Assembly: GCA_036375715.1 (NCBI GenBank)
Contig: DASVBS010000060.1
Coordinates: 248,001-312,000 of the forward strand
Source of the DNA: Longimicrobiaceae bacterium
GTDB lineage: Bacteria > Gemmatimonadota > Gemmatimonadetes > Longimicrobiales > Longimicrobiaceae
DNA: 64,000 nt
Direction of reading: 5' to 3'
In this document: positions 63,143-64,000 of the stretch, in pieces
How the letters are laid out: each line of letters begins with the position of its first letter
Position numbering within the stretch: position 1 is the stretch's first letter
Made by a program: the position numbers and the translations under genes
The notes under the pieces: model-generated
The model's input: only the letters and a program-made list of their open reading frames with translations
Told to the model about the DNA's origin: nothing
Databases searched by the model: none

Positions 63143-64000
63143 ATGATCGCTTCGAAGTCGTCACTGCGGGGTGCAGGGATCTGCCTCATGATCCCCGCTG
63201 CCCTCGTTTTCTCCGATCGGGCGTATGCCCAGGCGCAGGGGCAATGGATCGTTCCCGAGGGATTCGAGGTCTCGGTCTTCGCCGAGAACGTCGAGAACGC
63301 CCGCTCGATGGCCCTCGGTGACCAGGGCACCGTGTTCGTCGGGTCGAGGACCGGCGACAAGGTGCATGCCCTCATCGATGCCGACGGCGACTACGTCGCG
63401 GAGCGAACGGTCGTGATCGCCAGCGGCCTCGATCAGCCCAACGGGGTTGCCTTCCGCGACGGTGCGCTTTACGTGGCGACCGCGAGTCGGATCCTGCGGT
63501 ACGACGACATCGAGAGCCACCTCGATTCGCCGCCGGAGCCGGTCGTGGTCCGCGACAACCTGCCGAACCCGGATCGGGTGCATTCGTGGAAGTTCATCGA
63601 CTTCGGTCCCGACGGTCTGCTGTACATTTCCTCCGGCGCGCCCTGCAATGTCTGCGAGCCCCCGCCCATGACCGCGGCGATTCTGCGGATGCAGCCGGAT
63701 GGATCGAACCTCGAGGTGTTTGCCGAAGGAATCCGCAACACCGTGGGCTTCGCCTGGCACCCGGTCACCAACGAGCTCTGGTTCACCGACAACGGCCGCG
63801 ACATGCTGGGTGACGACGTGCCGAACGACGAGCTCAACGTCGCGCCGGAGCCCGGTCTGCATTTCGGCTATCCGTTCTGCCACCAGGGTGATATCGCGGA
63901 CCCTGAGTTCGGCGCACGGCGAGCATGCTCCACGACGGTGACGCCCGTGCAGAAGCTCGGCCCGCATGTGGCGCCGCTGGGGATCACCTTCTACACGGGC
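63143..64000 (+). CDS. PQQ-dependent sugar/sorbosone dehydrogenase-like protein, 3' cut by window end
   Basis: The reading frame runs open from ATG 63143 to the last base (286 codons). A signal peptide MIASKSSLRGAGICLMIPAALVFSDRAYAQ precedes a beta-propeller: GFEVSVFAENVENARSMALGDQGTVFVGSR, GLDQPNGVAFRDGALYVATASRILRYDD, FGPDGLLYISSGAPCNVCEPPPM, IRNTVGFAWHPVTNELWFTDNGRDMLGDDVPNDELN and HFGYPFCHQGD. These blocks are typical of soluble glucose/L-sorbosone dehydrogenase propellers in the periplasm. AGGCG lies 7 bases upstream of the start. The C-terminal end is outside the window. Confidence 0.88.
   Translation, partial: MIASKSSLRGAGICLMIPAALVFSDRAYAQAQGQWIVPEGFEVSVFAENVENARSMALGDQGTVFVGSRTGDKVHALIDADGDYVAERTVVIASGLDQPNGVAFRDGALYVATASRILRYDDIESHLDSPPEPVVVRDNLPNPDRVHSWKFIDFGPDGLLYISSGAPCNVCEPPPMTAAILRMQPDGSNLEVFAEGIRNTVGFAWHPVTNELWFTDNGRDMLGDDVPNDELNVAPEPGLHFGYPFCHQGDIADPEFGARRACSTTVTPVQKLGPHVAPLGITFYTG

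Overview
The window is a GC-rich, densely packed bacterial chromosome segment, mostly core genes and with no phage, CRISPR array or recognisable insertion sequence. The cell is a diderm, shown by several lipoproteins with lipoboxes, a Tat-type sulfatase and a GmhB-like heptose phosphatase. It respires with a complete 14-subunit complex I. Type III glutamine synthetase, many TTGACC-type promoters and the gene neighbourhoods suggest Gemmatimonadota (Longimicrobia-like). That placement is inference from gene content, not a search result.

Layout: (1) 1-8756, mostly + strand: a frameshifted threonine aldolase, recA, then alaS with a small unknown gene, a ferritin-like gene and an asparaginase, a short reverse-strand unknown gene, and cca. 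(2) 8863-15289, reverse strand: a GSI-type glutamine synthetase homologue with altered metal ligands, an intact GSIII, an Lrp/AsnC regulator, then a Fur-family regulator coupled to a FAD-linked oxidase. (3) 15508-20336: a lipoprotein facing a four-gene TroABCD-like metal importer whose two permeases both end in winged-helix domains. (4) 20481-36257: a single-TM micro-protein and nuoA-N, read from a clear promoter. Two AT-rich inverted-repeat elements of one family sit between nuoE/nuoF and nuoI/nuoJ. (5) 36314-39956: an alpha/beta hydrolase, a small lipoprotein, etfBA and an anchored unknown protein. (6) 40087-45495: valS, an Ig-like lipoprotein, fabI and a gmhB-like gene, all overlapping by 4 bases. 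(7) 45578-53204: erpA, nadA, a metallo-hydrolase, purN-purH-gltX, and a TPR lipoprotein. (8) 53330-60452: a zinc-ribbon/DUF2007 protein, der-plsY-gpsA-merR, surE-pcm, and a very acidic unknown protein. (9) 60533-64000: tRNA-Arg(CCT), a sulfatase, a DUF486 membrane protein, and a PQQ-type dehydrogenase cut by the window end.

Thirteen to fourteen vegetative-type promoters share the form TTGACC/A-N17-TAnnTT. The genes cover DNA repair, translation, nitrogen assimilation, metal import with probable Fur-type control, respiration (complex I, ETF), NAD, purine and fatty-acid synthesis, and phospholipid synthesis. The features most worth following up are the transporter-regulator fusions, the GSI-like protein with a lost metal ligand, the histidine-rich loop in NuoL, the nuo inverted repeats, the degenerate repeat before alaS and the hairpin in the valS leader.
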